Source: RGIG8497 sp045593265 (GTDB lineage Bacteria > Bacillota > Clostridia > RGIG6154). Taken from it: a stretch of DNA of 24,937 nucleotides. Under the pieces are notes generated by a model, which saw only the letters and a program-made list of their open reading frames with translations, was not told the DNA's origin and searched no databases. The stretch is from positions 1 through 24,937 of the forward strand of contig JAZNWH010000092.1 in the NCBI GenBank assembly GCA_045593265.1. Reading direction: 5' to 3'. Position numbers and translations under genes: made by a program. Of the stretch, positions 1-7,028 are shown piece by piece; within the stretch, counting starts at the first letter, position 1, and the number at the start of each line of letters is the position of its first letter.

Positions 1-270
1 TTAGTATCCGAACTCGCCTAAATCAAGTAAAATAGCTGTTTTTTCATCGTTGTCGGTCTTATAATACGAAAGTATTACTGCGACCTGCCGCCTTGAAAAA
101 GCAACAATTTTATCTTGCTTTAGGTTCGAAGAATTTTCGGAACTGTGTTTTTGCGTTAATGTGAGGCAAAAACGCAGTAAATGCTGACGCATTTGCGAGT
201 ATTTTAACAATGCAGTAGCGTAAAAACACGTTCCCAAAACGGGTTCGGATATTAACGCAACTGCTTAAGG
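1..270 (+). repeat. MITE-like inverted-terminal repeat element, copy A (left tip cut off)
   Basis: The first 170 bases recur at 24768-24937 with three substitutions and one single-base indel (by eye). The right end (240-270) is nearly the reverse complement of the left end seen in the downstream copy (24754 onward): about 27 of 31 positions match, with tip CTTAAGCA. Terminal inverted repeats, a length near 285 bp and no transposase make this a MITE-like element. The inside is rich in hairpins: 62-67/72-77 closed by a GAAA loop, 177-184/189-196 around TGAC, and 147-154/166-173. A minus-strand open frame of 78 codons crosses it, but the indel in the other copy breaks that frame, so I treat the element as non-coding. 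The left tip, about 14 bases, lies outside the window. Mobility is inferred, not seen. Confidence 0.8.
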
Positions 271-272
271 AG
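267..272 (+). promoter_or_regulatory. Shine-Dalgarno of the SDR gene built across the repeat's right tip
   Basis: AAGGAG lies 7 nt before the ATG at 280. Its first four bases (267-270) are the outer tip of the repeat element and the last two are flanking DNA. The element therefore appears to contribute part of the ribosome binding site of the next gene. Confidence 0.6.
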
Positions 273-279
273 AATTTAT

Positions 280-978
280 ATGAAAAAGGTTGTTATTACA
301 GGTGGAAATAAGGGTATAGGCTTAGCTTGTACAAAAATGTTTCTTGAAAAAGGATTTAAAGTAGTAGTTGTTGCCCGAAATTTTAAAGATTTTTTATACA
401 TTGCTGATGAAAATGTGGAATGTGTTGAGTTTGATGTAAGTAATGTAAATGAAATCAAAGCACTTTGTGAAAAAATAGGAGATACTGATGTATTGGTAAA
501 TAATGCAGGAATTATGTATTCTCTGCCGTATAATGATTATCCTCAGGATAAGCAAAATCGACTTATGAACGTTAATTTGTACGCGCCCATAGAATTTATA
601 AAATATTTTTCTGATAAGATGATTTCAAAAGGTAAAGGGAAAATTATAAATGTTACATCGGTAGCAGGACAGATAGGCCATCCCGATATATGGTACGGTG
701 TTTCAAAAGCAGGTTTGATAAATGCAACCAAAAGCTTTGCTAAAATTCTTGCACCAAATGGAATTACAGTAAACGCAGTTGCACCGGGACCTACTATTAC
801 TGATATGATGAATGTAATACCTGAAGACAGAAAGAATACTATGAAATCAAACACATATACAAAAAGATTTGCTCAGGCCGATGAAATTGCCAAAGCAATT
901 TTGTGGTTGGGAACAGATGCACCTGAATATATTAACGGATTCTGTATTGATCTAAATAACGGAGCATTTCCAAGATAG
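280..978 (+). CDS. Short-chain dehydrogenase/reductase (SDR family oxidoreductase)
   Basis: A 232-residue classical SDR, an NAD(P)-dependent oxidoreductase of unknown substrate, cytosolic. The Rossmann dinucleotide motif TGGNKGIG is at residues 7-14, NNAG at 74-77, and the catalytic Ser127-Tyr139-xxx-Lys143 set is complete (TSVAG, then WYGVSK). The PG motif after the Tyr/Lys helix (VAPGPTITDM) is also typical. Length and residues resemble FabG (3-oxoacyl-ACP reductase), but nothing nearby concerns fatty acid synthesis, so FabG is not claimed. It has a strong AAGGAG ribosome site 7 nt upstream and stands alone, facing the GNAT gene across a shared terminator. No clear promoter is visible in the repeat element directly upstream. 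Confidence 0.9.
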   Translation: MKKVVITGGNKGIGLACTKMFLEKGFKVVVVARNFKDFLYIADENVECVEFDVSNVNEIKALCEKIGDTDVLVNNAGIMYSLPYNDYPQDKQNRLMNVNLYAPIEFIKYFSDKMISKGKGKIINVTSVAGQIGHPDIWYGVSKAGLINATKSFAKILAPNGITVNAVAPGPTITDMMNVIPEDRKNTMKSNTYTKRFAQADEIAKAILWLGTDAPEYINGFCIDLNNGAFPR

Positions 979-1020
979 AAATATAAAATGCGAATGGATA
1001 TCCATTCGCGTTTTATATTT
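979..1020. terminator. Bidirectional rho-independent terminator between convergent genes
   Basis: A 19-bp stem (979-997 with 1002-1020, one T-G wobble) with a 4-nt loop begins directly after the SDR stop codon and overlaps the GNAT stop on the other strand. The outer stem is A-run/T-run, so each strand ends in a U-rich tract. The placement between two convergent genes fits a shared terminator. Confidence 0.85.
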
Positions 1021-1459
1021 CTCTTTTTAAATAAACCATATCAATTAATTGCTTTCCGCATTCAAAAATCGGATGGTCGTAGTTATCAGTGAAAAAATTC
1101 TTTACGATATGAGATTTTACAAATCCACATTTTTCATAAAAGGGAACTGTTAAGGGGCTGTCGCCTGTTCCAACTATGATTGTTTTAAATACTCCTTTGT
1201 ATAGGTTACAGATATAGTTGATTAATATCTTTCCGTAGCCTTTTCCTTGAAAATCGGGATGAATTGCTATGTTTTTTATCTCAACAATACCATTACCTTC
1301 GTCTGTAACTACACAAACACCTATTGGTTTGTCTTCTTCTAAAATATAAAGACTGCCCCTTTGTAAATATTTATCAATCATGCTTTCTTGTTCATCAGCT
1401 AAAAGCAACAATTCAATGTACTTTTTCTTGTTTTCGCAAATTTCTATGATTTTCAACAT
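1013..1459 (-). CDS. GNAT family N-acetyltransferase
   Basis: A 148-residue protein of the GCN5-related acetyltransferase fold, predicted to move an acetyl group from acetyl-CoA to an unknown amine. The acetyl-CoA-binding motif A is clear: IAIHPDFQGKGYGK, with Q-G-K-G-Y-G at residues 71-76. The C-terminal FYEKCGF segment is the usual motif B. I chose the ATG at 1459 because AGGAG (1469-1465) lies 5 nt before it. The GTG at 1465 would overlap that ribosome site and add two residues. It is transcribed alone on the minus strand and ends in the terminator shared with the SDR gene. The substrate cannot be deduced; the flanking palindrome mosaic gives no hint. Confidence 0.9.
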   Translation of the reverse strand: MLKIIEICENKKKYIELLLLADEQESMIDKYLQRGSLYILEEDKPIGVCVVTDEGNGIVEIKNIAIHPDFQGKGYGKILINYICNLYKGVFKTIIVGTGDSPLTVPFYEKCGFVKSHIVKNFFTDNYDHPIFECGKQLIDMVYLKREI

Positions 1460-1514
1460 TTTCACTCCTGAATAATATCTTTAAATTCATTTTATAATTA
1501 GGTTACAGGAAAGA

Positions 1515-1715
1515 TGCACCTTGTTTTTAATGAATTGACAACTTTGTTGTCATGAATTGGCTATTGCCATGAATTCTCGCTTCGCTCCATGAATTGAATT
1601 GTCTTAATGTACCGCAAGGTGCAATTCATGAGCCATATGGCTCAATTCATGAAATTTTTAATTTTCAATTCACGCCACAAGGCAATTCATTGATTTCAAG
1701 CTTTGCTTGAAATCA
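1515..1715. repeat. Mosaic of small palindromes separated by ATGAATTG / CAATTCAT units
   Basis: This fills most of the gene-free stretch 1466-1845. The unit ATGAATTG (or ATGAATTC) occurs near 1530, 1552, 1569 and 1589, and its reverse complement CAATTCAT near 1622, 1643 and 1683. Between the units sit unrelated short hairpins: 1538-1550 (ACAAC..GTTGT), 1559-1568 (GGC..GCC), 1611-1620 (ACC GCAA GGT), 1630-1643 (a 14-nt perfect palindrome) and 1674-1683 (GCC ACAA GGC). The last is 1691-1715, with an 11-bp stem and a 3-nt loop. Because the unit flips orientation halfway, the whole array can also fold as one long nested hairpin; an outer pair TGCACCTTG (1515-1523) / CAAGGTGCA (1615-1623) supports this. 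Function is unknown. Confidence 0.7.
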
Positions 1716-1787
1716 TTATAACATATATTTTCAATAATATCAATTGAAAATCAGTCAGGGGCTTCTCGACAGGAAAACAAAAAATAT

Positions 1788-1816
1788 TTGTAAAAATGCA
1801 TAATCTGTGATATACT
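1788..1816 (+). promoter_or_regulatory. Sigma-A type promoter of the deacetylase-to-U32 operon
   Basis: A -35 box TTGTAA (1788-1793) and a -10 box TATACT (1811-1816) are separated by exactly 17 nt. The start of transcription would fall near 1823, giving a short leader before the ribosome site GGAGG at 1839-1843. This is the only good promoter visible upstream of the eight-gene operon. Confidence 0.65.
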
Positions 1817-1828
1817 TATAGTAAGTAT
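1812..1828 (+). promoter_or_regulatory. Inverted repeat over the -10 box and start point (possible operator)
   Basis: ATACTTA (1812-1818) and TAAGTAT (1822-1828) are perfect inverted halves around TAG, covering the -10 box and the predicted start point. This is the right place and symmetry for a dimeric repressor site. No regulator gene is visible in the window, so the role is inferred. Confidence 0.4.
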
Positions 1829-1848
1829 GGTTTTATACGGAGGATATG

Positions 1849-2634
1849 ATGAAAAAATTACTTTTATCAGCACTTGTGATGATTGTGATTTTTATGGCAG
1901 GAGCGGTTTTTGCTGAAGAAAGTGCAGTTCCTGTTTTAATGTATCACAACATAAATGATAATTATAATCCGCAGAACAGTAATATTGAAATTTCAAATGT
2001 TGCGTTTAAAGAGCATATGCAGGCAATAAAAGATAATGGATATACTGCCATAACATTTTCTCAGCTTATTGCTTTTGTAGAAAATGGCGAAGCACTGCCC
2101 CAAAAACCTATTTTAATTACTTTTGATGACGGATATCTTAATAATTACACTAACGCATTTCCTCTGCTTAAGGAAATGGATATGAATGCTACGATTTTTG
2201 TCGTAACAGGCAGAATGGGGATGCAGGGAGGCGTTACTTATCCTCATTTCACATGGGAACAGGCAAAAGAAATGGAAAACAGTGGAATTATAGACATACA
2301 AAGTCATACTGTTTACCATAATGATTTAACTGCAATATCTGACGAAAATCTTGTATTTGAATTAAGAAAATCGAGATTTATGATTTATAAATACCTTGGA
2401 AAGAAGTCGGATATACTTGCTTATCCTTACGGAAACTTTAATGATAAGATAAAGCAAGCGGCACAGAAAGCAGGGTATAAAGCTTGTGTTGAAATTAAAT
2501 TAGGTACGCCGGGTGTTAACAGAAAAAATGCAGATTTATTTGCACTTAAACGAATAACAGCTTTCGGAACAATGAGTGGCGAAGATTTGATTAATACAAT
2601 TGAACAGAATATGGGAGTTAAAGATGAAAACTGA
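1849..2634 (+). CDS. Secreted polysaccharide deacetylase (NodB-homology, CE4 family)
   Basis: A 261-residue exported CE4 deacetylase, predicted to remove N-acetyl groups from a cell-wall or surface polysaccharide outside the membrane. A signal peptide (MKKLLL, hydrophobic core to about residue 20, AVFA at the likely cut) is followed by the NodB domain. Motif 1 TFDDGY holds Asp93 and Asp94, motif 2 SHTVYHNDL holds the metal ligands His153 and His157, and motif 3 AYPYGNF is at 191-197. The ATG at 1849 is preferred over the one at 1846 because GGAGG lies 5 nt before it. It is the first gene of the operon, and its end overlaps the start of the TagA-like gene by 11 nt. The substrate could be peptidoglycan or another glycan; the sequence does not decide. 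Confidence 0.9.
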   Translation: MKKLLLSALVMIVIFMAGAVFAEESAVPVLMYHNINDNYNPQNSNIEISNVAFKEHMQAIKDNGYTAITFSQLIAFVENGEALPQKPILITFDDGYLNNYTNAFPLLKEMDMNATIFVVTGRMGMQGGVTYPHFTWEQAKEMENSGIIDIQSHTVYHNDLTAISDENLVFELRKSRFMIYKYLGKKSDILAYPYGNFNDKIKQAAQKAGYKACVEIKLGTPGVNRKNADLFALKRITAFGTMSGEDLINTIEQNMGVKDEN

Positions 2635-3352
2635 TATATTAGGTGTTTTATTTGATAATTATACAGTAGAAGAATCGGTGGATGTCGCAATAAAATCACT
2701 TGCAAGGAACAAGCCTTTTGTAATCTACACCCCAAATCCCGAAATAGTTAATGTAACAAAAACAGATAAGGAATTTTTAAAAATACTTAATTCTGCAGAC
2801 ATTGTAACCCCTGATGGTATTGGTATCGTTTATGCATCCAAAATACTTAAGGGAAATATTACAAACAGGGCACCTGGATTTGATATATCAAAAGGTATAA
2901 TTAAAAGACTTGACGAGATTTCAGGCTCTGTTTATATATTCGGTGGTAAAGACGGAGTAGCTGAACTGGCAGCTGAAAATTTAAAAAAAGAGCACAGAAA
3001 TCTTGTAATAAGTGGTGTTCACAATGGTTATTTTGAAGATGACAGTGAAATTATTGAAGATATTTCAAAAGCATCACCCGACTTACTTTTAGTTTGTCTT
3101 GGTGCACCAAAACAGGAAAAATGGATTTATCAGAACAAAGAAAAATTAAATGCAGGAATTATAATAGGTGCAGGTGGTTCGGTAGATGTATTTTCAGGGC
3201 AGGTAAAAAGAGCGCCTGAATTTTATACGAAACATGGACTTGAATGGTTTTACAGACTAATTACTCAACCTACAAGAATTAAACGAATGATAAAATTACC
3301 TTTATTTTTAATTGATGTATTATTGAAGGGAGAAAAAAATAATGCGCGTTAA
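2624..3352 (+). CDS. tagA: WecG/TagA/CpsF family glycosyltransferase
   Basis: A 242-residue GT26-family enzyme. Family members transfer N-acetylmannosamine, or a similar amino sugar, to undecaprenyl-PP-GlcNAc at the inner face of the membrane, an early step in wall teichoic acid or capsule synthesis. Family motifs are in place: TPNPEIV (36-42), TPDGIG (62-67) with the Asp at 64 corresponding to the proposed catalytic Asp, GAPKQEKW (160-167) and GAGGSVDVFSG (182-192). The basic C-terminal tail, rich in Arg, Lys and hydrophobics, fits membrane recruitment. The ATG at 2624 with GGGAG upstream gives the family's normal N-terminus. An earlier in-frame start at 2600 would lie within the deacetylase gene and add a non-conserved leader. 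No other teichoic acid genes are near, so the polymer is unknown. Confidence 0.88.
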   Translation: MKTDILGVLFDNYTVEESVDVAIKSLARNKPFVIYTPNPEIVNVTKTDKEFLKILNSADIVTPDGIGIVYASKILKGNITNRAPGFDISKGIIKRLDEISGSVYIFGGKDGVAELAAENLKKEHRNLVISGVHNGYFEDDSEIIEDISKASPDLLLVCLGAPKQEKWIYQNKEKLNAGIIIGAGGSVDVFSGQVKRAPEFYTKHGLEWFYRLITQPTRIKRMIKLPLFLIDVLLKGEKNNAR

Positions 3353-4100
3353 ACTGATACAGTATACACCTGATTGTGAAAAATTAATTGCATCAGGAGC
3401 AAAATTGTGTTACTCAAATGCAGGAATAGATGCAATAAGCGAAAATCTTGACCGTGAGGGAACAGAAAAGTTTCTTAATATGCTTCTTTCTATGGGACAC
3501 GAAAGTCCGATTGAGCATGCGAGCTTTACCTTTGCAGTGGAGGGTGTAAGCAGAAGCTTGCTTGCACAGCTTACAAGACACAGAATAGCAAGTTATACAG
3601 TAAAATCTCAGAGATACGTTAAAGAAGGACAGTTCGAATTTGTTACACCTCCTGAAATTGAAAATGATGAAGAAGCAAAGAAAATTTATATTGAAACCAT
3701 GAAAATGGAACAGGAAGCTTATAATAAGCTTAGCGAAATACTTGAAAAGAAGCATTATGAAACTTTTATTTCTCAGGGTGTTGACGAAAAGAAAGCTAAA
3801 AATATGGCTGAAAAGAAAGCAATTGAGGATGCCAGATATGTGTTGCCTAATTCCTGTGCCACCACACTTATGATGACTTTTAACGCAAGAAGTCTTTATA
3901 ATTTTTTTGAGCATCGTTGTTGCGAAAGAGCTCAGTGGGAAATAAGAATTATGGCTGACAAAATGCTTGAACTTGTCAAAGAGGTTGCTCCTGTGTTGTT
4001 CAAAAAATGTGGACCTCCCTGTCTTAAAGGTGCATGCCCTGAGGGTAAAATGAGTTGTGGTAAAATGATTGAAAAAAGAAATGAATATCTTGGGAGTTGA
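3342..4100 (+). CDS. thyX: Flavin-dependent thymidylate synthase ThyX
   Basis: A 252-residue ThyX, which makes dTMP from dUMP using methylene-tetrahydrofolate with FAD and NAD(P)H. The diagnostic ThyX motif RHRxxSxxxxSxR is complete at residues 79-91 (RHRIASYTVKSQR), and the C-terminal dUMP/FAD-binding block RCCERAQWEIR is present. The protein ends in a Cys-rich tail (CGPPC..GACP..SCG), common in clostridial ThyX, whose role I do not know. The start lies inside the end of tagA (11-nt overlap) with GGGAG upstream. The next gene is thymidylate kinase, so the two steps from dUMP to dTDP are co-expressed. dut, which supplies dUMP, is in the second operon. Confidence 0.96.
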   Translation: MRVKLIQYTPDCEKLIASGAKLCYSNAGIDAISENLDREGTEKFLNMLLSMGHESPIEHASFTFAVEGVSRSLLAQLTRHRIASYTVKSQRYVKEGQFEFVTPPEIENDEEAKKIYIETMKMEQEAYNKLSEILEKKHYETFISQGVDEKKAKNMAEKKAIEDARYVLPNSCATTLMMTFNARSLYNFFEHRCCERAQWEIRIMADKMLELVKEVAPVLFKKCGPPCLKGACPEGKMSCGKMIEKRNEYLGS

Positions 4101-4105
4101 ATATA

Positions 4106-4804
4106 TTGAAAGGTAAACTTATTGTTATTGAAGGCTTGGATGCAAGCGGAAAAGCTACTCAAACTAAACTTGTAGCAGAGAAATTAAGGGAAATGAACTA
4201 TAACGTTATGCAGATATCATTTCCTGATTATGAAAGTAATTCGTCAGCACTCGTTAAGATGTATCTTAACGGAGAGCTTTCTGAGAATGCTGATGATATA
4301 AATCCTTATGCAGCTTCAAGCTTTTATGCTGTTGACAGATATGCATCATTTAAGAGAAACTGGGAAAAATTCTATCTTGATGGAGGAATTATAGTTTCTG
4401 ACAGATATACAACATCAAATATGATTCATCAGGCATCCAAAATTGAGGGAGTTAGGGCAAAAAACTTGTATCTTGACTGGCTTGCGGATTACGAATATAA
4501 GCTTTTGAAATTACCGGCTCCAAATAAAGTTATATTTCTTGATATGCCTCCCGAATATTCTCAGATGCTTATGGCAGAAAGAATGAATAAAATTACAGGA
4601 CAGGAAGCAAAAGATATCCATGAACGTGATAAAAGTCATTTAAGTAAAAGCTATGAAAATGCACTTTATGTAGCAAAAAAATTTGATTGGGGACATGTTT
4701 TCTGTGTAGAAGACGGAAATGTACGCACAATTGATGATATAAATGAAGAAATTATGAATGTGATAAAAAAAGATGTTCTCAGAAAGAAGATACATAATAA
4801 ATAG
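4106..4804 (+). CDS. tmk: Thymidylate kinase (dTMP kinase)
   Basis: A 232-residue P-loop kinase that phosphorylates dTMP to dTDP, using the product of the thyX gene just upstream. Visible motifs are the P-loop GLDASGKATQ (residues 10-19), the DRY-type segment SDRYTTSNMIHQ, the hydrophobic strand KVIFLDMPPE and the LID-type region after AERMNKITGQ. I chose the TTG at 4106 because GGGAG (4092-4096) lies 9 nt before it, and the family N-terminus (KGKLIVIEG) begins there. The TTG at 4097 abuts the ribosome site. The residue after the P-loop Lys16 is Ala17 where most P-loop kinases have Ser or Thr; Thr18 follows. That may be a lineage variant. Slightly longer than common Tmk (about 205-215). Confidence 0.9.
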   Translation: MKGKLIVIEGLDASGKATQTKLVAEKLREMNYNVMQISFPDYESNSSALVKMYLNGELSENADDINPYAASSFYAVDRYASFKRNWEKFYLDGGIIVSDRYTTSNMIHQASKIEGVRAKNLYLDWLADYEYKLLKLPAPNKVIFLDMPPEYSQMLMAERMNKITGQEAKDIHERDKSHLSKSYENALYVAKKFDWGHVFCVEDGNVRTIDDINEEIMNVIKKDVLRKKIHNK

Positions 4805-4815
4805 GAGAATGATAT

Positions 4816-5352
4816 ATGGTAAATGTTTATCTTGCACAAGGCTTTGAAGAGGTTGAAGCGATTAGTGTGATTGATATGCTTCGAAGAGCAGGTGTTGAAG
4901 TTAATACAGTATCCGTAGAAGGTGAGTTTGTAACAGGGGCACATAATATAACAATTAAGGCAGATATGCTTATTGGAGAAGAAAAGCCAAGCGAAATGAT
5001 TTTTCTTCCCGGGGGAATGCCGGGTGTTACTAACCTTTTAAATTGCGAAGCATTGAGAGAAATTTTAGTTAAGCATAACAGTGATGGGAAAATGATTGCT
5101 GCCATTTGTGCTGCACCTATGATTTTAGGAAGACTTGGAATTGTAAATGGTAAAAAGGCAGTATGTTATCCCGGCTTTGAAGATGAGCTAAAAGGTGCTG
5201 AGGTTTTATTCGATAATGTTTGCGTCAGCTCAAATATAATAACATCGAGAGGCGCAGGGACAGCGTTAGAGCTTTCTTACGAGCTGATAAAAATATTAAA
5301 ATCTTACCAAAAAGCCGACGATATAAAAAAAGGAATAATAGATAACAGATGA
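4816..5352 (+). CDS. DJ-1/PfpI family protein (DJ-1/YajL/ThiJ type)
   Basis: A 178-residue single-domain protein of the DJ-1 branch. The nucleophile elbow AAICAAPMILG carries Cys98, and Glu14 in GFEEVEAI matches the conserved Glu that activates the Cys in DJ-1. GGMPG at 66-70 forms the usual loop. The family is linked to oxidative-stress protection and protein or nucleotide deglycation; the exact activity here is unknown and the deglycase role is debated. AGGAG lies 7 nt before the ATG. The stop codon overlaps the mltG start (ATGA), so translation is probably coupled. Its presence between tmk and mltG has no obvious pathway logic. Confidence 0.88.
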   Translation: MVNVYLAQGFEEVEAISVIDMLRRAGVEVNTVSVEGEFVTGAHNITIKADMLIGEEKPSEMIFLPGGMPGVTNLLNCEALREILVKHNSDGKMIAAICAAPMILGRLGIVNGKKAVCYPGFEDELKGAEVLFDNVCVSSNIITSRGAGTALELSYELIKILKSYQKADDIKKGIIDNR

Positions 5353-6365
5353 AAAAAAAGACCAAATCAAAAATTAAGACCATATCCATATTAAGTACAG
5401 CTTTTGTGTTGATTGCTGTTTGTCTTATTTTGACTGAATTTTATGGAATAGCGAGAAATGAAAAAGAAATTAATATAGCTGTACCTAAAGGAGCAACTGC
5501 TTATGATATAGCTTTGATTCTTGAGGAAAATGAGCTTATTTCTTCAAAATACAGCTATTATTTATACGCAAGGCTTACAAAACCTTTATACAAGCACGGC
5601 CTTCATAAGGTGAACGCAGTAAGCTATAAGGATATTACGGATGCTTTATGTGCCGATGATAATGTAGTTATGGTTAATATTACAATTCCTGAAGGCTACG
5701 AAATGAAAGAAATAGCAGAAAAGCTTTCAAAAGAGGGGATTGTTTCAGTGGAAAAATTTTATAAAGCCGCTGACCCTGAATTGTACGATTATTGGTTTCT
5801 TGAGAATATTCCAAAGAGAGAAGATTCTCTTGAAGGATATTTGTTCCCTGATACTTACAGAATATCAGGAACTGAAAGTGCTCAGGAAATTATAAATATG
5901 ATGCTTGCAAATTTTGATAGGCGAATAACCGGCGAAATGAGAAAACAGGCTGAAAAATCAGAGTATACCTTTGATGAAATAATAACTCTTGCTTCAATAA
6001 TTGAGAGAGAGGCTGCTGATTATAATGAATTTCCTAAGGTTGCAGGTGTGTTTTATAACAGATTAAACAAGGTAGGAGAATCAAACGGATACCTTGAATC
6101 CTGTGCAACAGTACAGTATATTCTAAAGGAAAGAAAAAATGTTTTATCTGTAGCAGATACGAAAATTGATTCGGAATATAACACTTATAAATATCCGGGA
6201 TTGCCTGTAGGACCTATTGCTTCTCCATCACTCACAGCAATTAAGGCAGCACTTTATCCTGAAAAGACAGATTATCTTTATTTTGTTGCAGATGGTAACG
6301 GAAGACACTATTTTGCAAAGGATTATAATACACATTTACAAAATACTAAAAAGGCAGGATTGTAG
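5349..6365 (+). CDS. mltG: Endolytic peptidoglycan transglycosylase MltG (YceG-like)
   Basis: A 338-residue membrane-anchored lytic transglycosylase that cuts nascent glycan strands near the membrane and is thought to set strand length or end synthesis. One N-terminal membrane segment (about residues 11-30) follows a Lys-rich start. A LysM-like region (AVPKGATAYDIALIL) comes next, then the YceG domain with EGYLFPDTY and LASIIEREA, where Glu219 is the likely catalytic residue. The C-terminal block NTYKYPGLPVGPIASPS is highly typical. Its length matches the family. It is followed after 2 nt by trmR, the same order as yrrL-yrrM in Bacillus subtilis. Confidence 0.95.
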   Translation: MKKKTKSKIKTISILSTAFVLIAVCLILTEFYGIARNEKEINIAVPKGATAYDIALILEENELISSKYSYYLYARLTKPLYKHGLHKVNAVSYKDITDALCADDNVVMVNITIPEGYEMKEIAEKLSKEGIVSVEKFYKAADPELYDYWFLENIPKREDSLEGYLFPDTYRISGTESAQEIINMMLANFDRRITGEMRKQAEKSEYTFDEIITLASIIEREAADYNEFPKVAGVFYNRLNKVGESNGYLESCATVQYILKERKNVLSVADTKIDSEYNTYKYPGLPVGPIASPSLTAIKAALYPEKTDYLYFVADGNGRHYFAKDYNTHLQNTKKAGL

Positions 6366-6367
6366 AA

Positions 6368-7024
6368 TTGCGTGGAGAAAAGATAAATCAGGATTATATA
6401 ACAGAGTATCTGTCAGAAGTTCTCCCTGAGAGTGAAGGATTTTTGAAGGAACTTGAAATTTATGCAAAGGAAAATCAGGTACCAATAATATATCCTGAAG
6501 TAAGAAGTTTGCTTGATGTTTTATGTAAAATACATAAACCTTCAAGAATTCTTGAAATAGGAACAGCTATAGGTTATTCTGCTTTGGTTATGAACAATGC
6601 ATTGAAGGGAAAAGTTAGTATAACAACGGTAGAGCGAGACTCTGTTATGAGTACATTGGCACTTGAAAATTTCAAAAAGTCAGGAACAAATAATATAAGG
6701 CTCATAGAAGACGATGCAGTAGTAGTTCTTGATTCACTTACATCGAAATTCGATTTGATTTTTATAGACGCAGCTAAAGGATATTATAATGATTTTTTTG
6801 ACAGATGCATAAATCTTATTAATGATAATGGAATTATAATTTGCGACAATGTATTATATAAAGGTATGACAGCAACTGATGAATTACTGACAAGACACAG
6901 ACAGAAAACTATAGTAGTAAGAATGAGAGATTTTCTTGACACAATTTGTAATCATAAAAATCTTTCAACATCAATAATTCCTATCGGTGATGGGGTATCG
7001 GTATCGTATTATAAGGAGGCATAA
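6368..7024 (+). CDS. trmR: tRNA 5-hydroxyuridine methyltransferase TrmR-like (YrrM; class I O-methyltransferase)
   Basis: A 218-residue SAM-dependent methyltransferase of the caffeoyl-CoA/catechol O-methyltransferase fold. The SAM-binding motif I is RILEIGTAIGYSA, and the metal-binding acidic motif DLIFIDAAKGYYNDFF and IICDNVLYKG follow. Family knowledge: B. subtilis YrrM (TrmR) methylates ho5U34 to mo5U34 in tRNA. The assignment rests on the gene order mltG-trmR-U32, the same as yrrL-yrrM-yrrN/O, rather than on the domain alone. The start is a TTG two bases after the mltG stop, with only a weak AGGA upstream, suggesting coupling. A small-molecule O-methyltransferase remains possible. Confidence 0.8.
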   Translation: MRGEKINQDYITEYLSEVLPESEGFLKELEIYAKENQVPIIYPEVRSLLDVLCKIHKPSRILEIGTAIGYSALVMNNALKGKVSITTVERDSVMSTLALENFKKSGTNNIRLIEDDAVVVLDSLTSKFDLIFIDAAKGYYNDFFDRCINLINDNGIIICDNVLYKGMTATDELLTRHRQKTIVVRMRDFLDTICNHKNLSTSIIPIGDGVSVSYYKEA

Positions 7025-7028
7025 TAAA

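Noticed and set aside
1..237. Minus-strand open frame of 78 codons inside repeat copy A
   Set aside because: The frame is broken in copy C by a one-base indel, has no ribosome site or domain, and lies wholly in the repeat.
1515..1715. CRISPR-like array
   Set aside because: The repeated unit is only 8-9 nt and flips orientation, the spacers are palindromes of varied length, and no cas gene is near.
3414..3914. Long antisense frame opposite thyX, and similar ones opposite other genes
   Set aside because: These lie opposite well-supported genes, lack ribosome sites and show low-complexity translations rich in F, I, Y, S and C.
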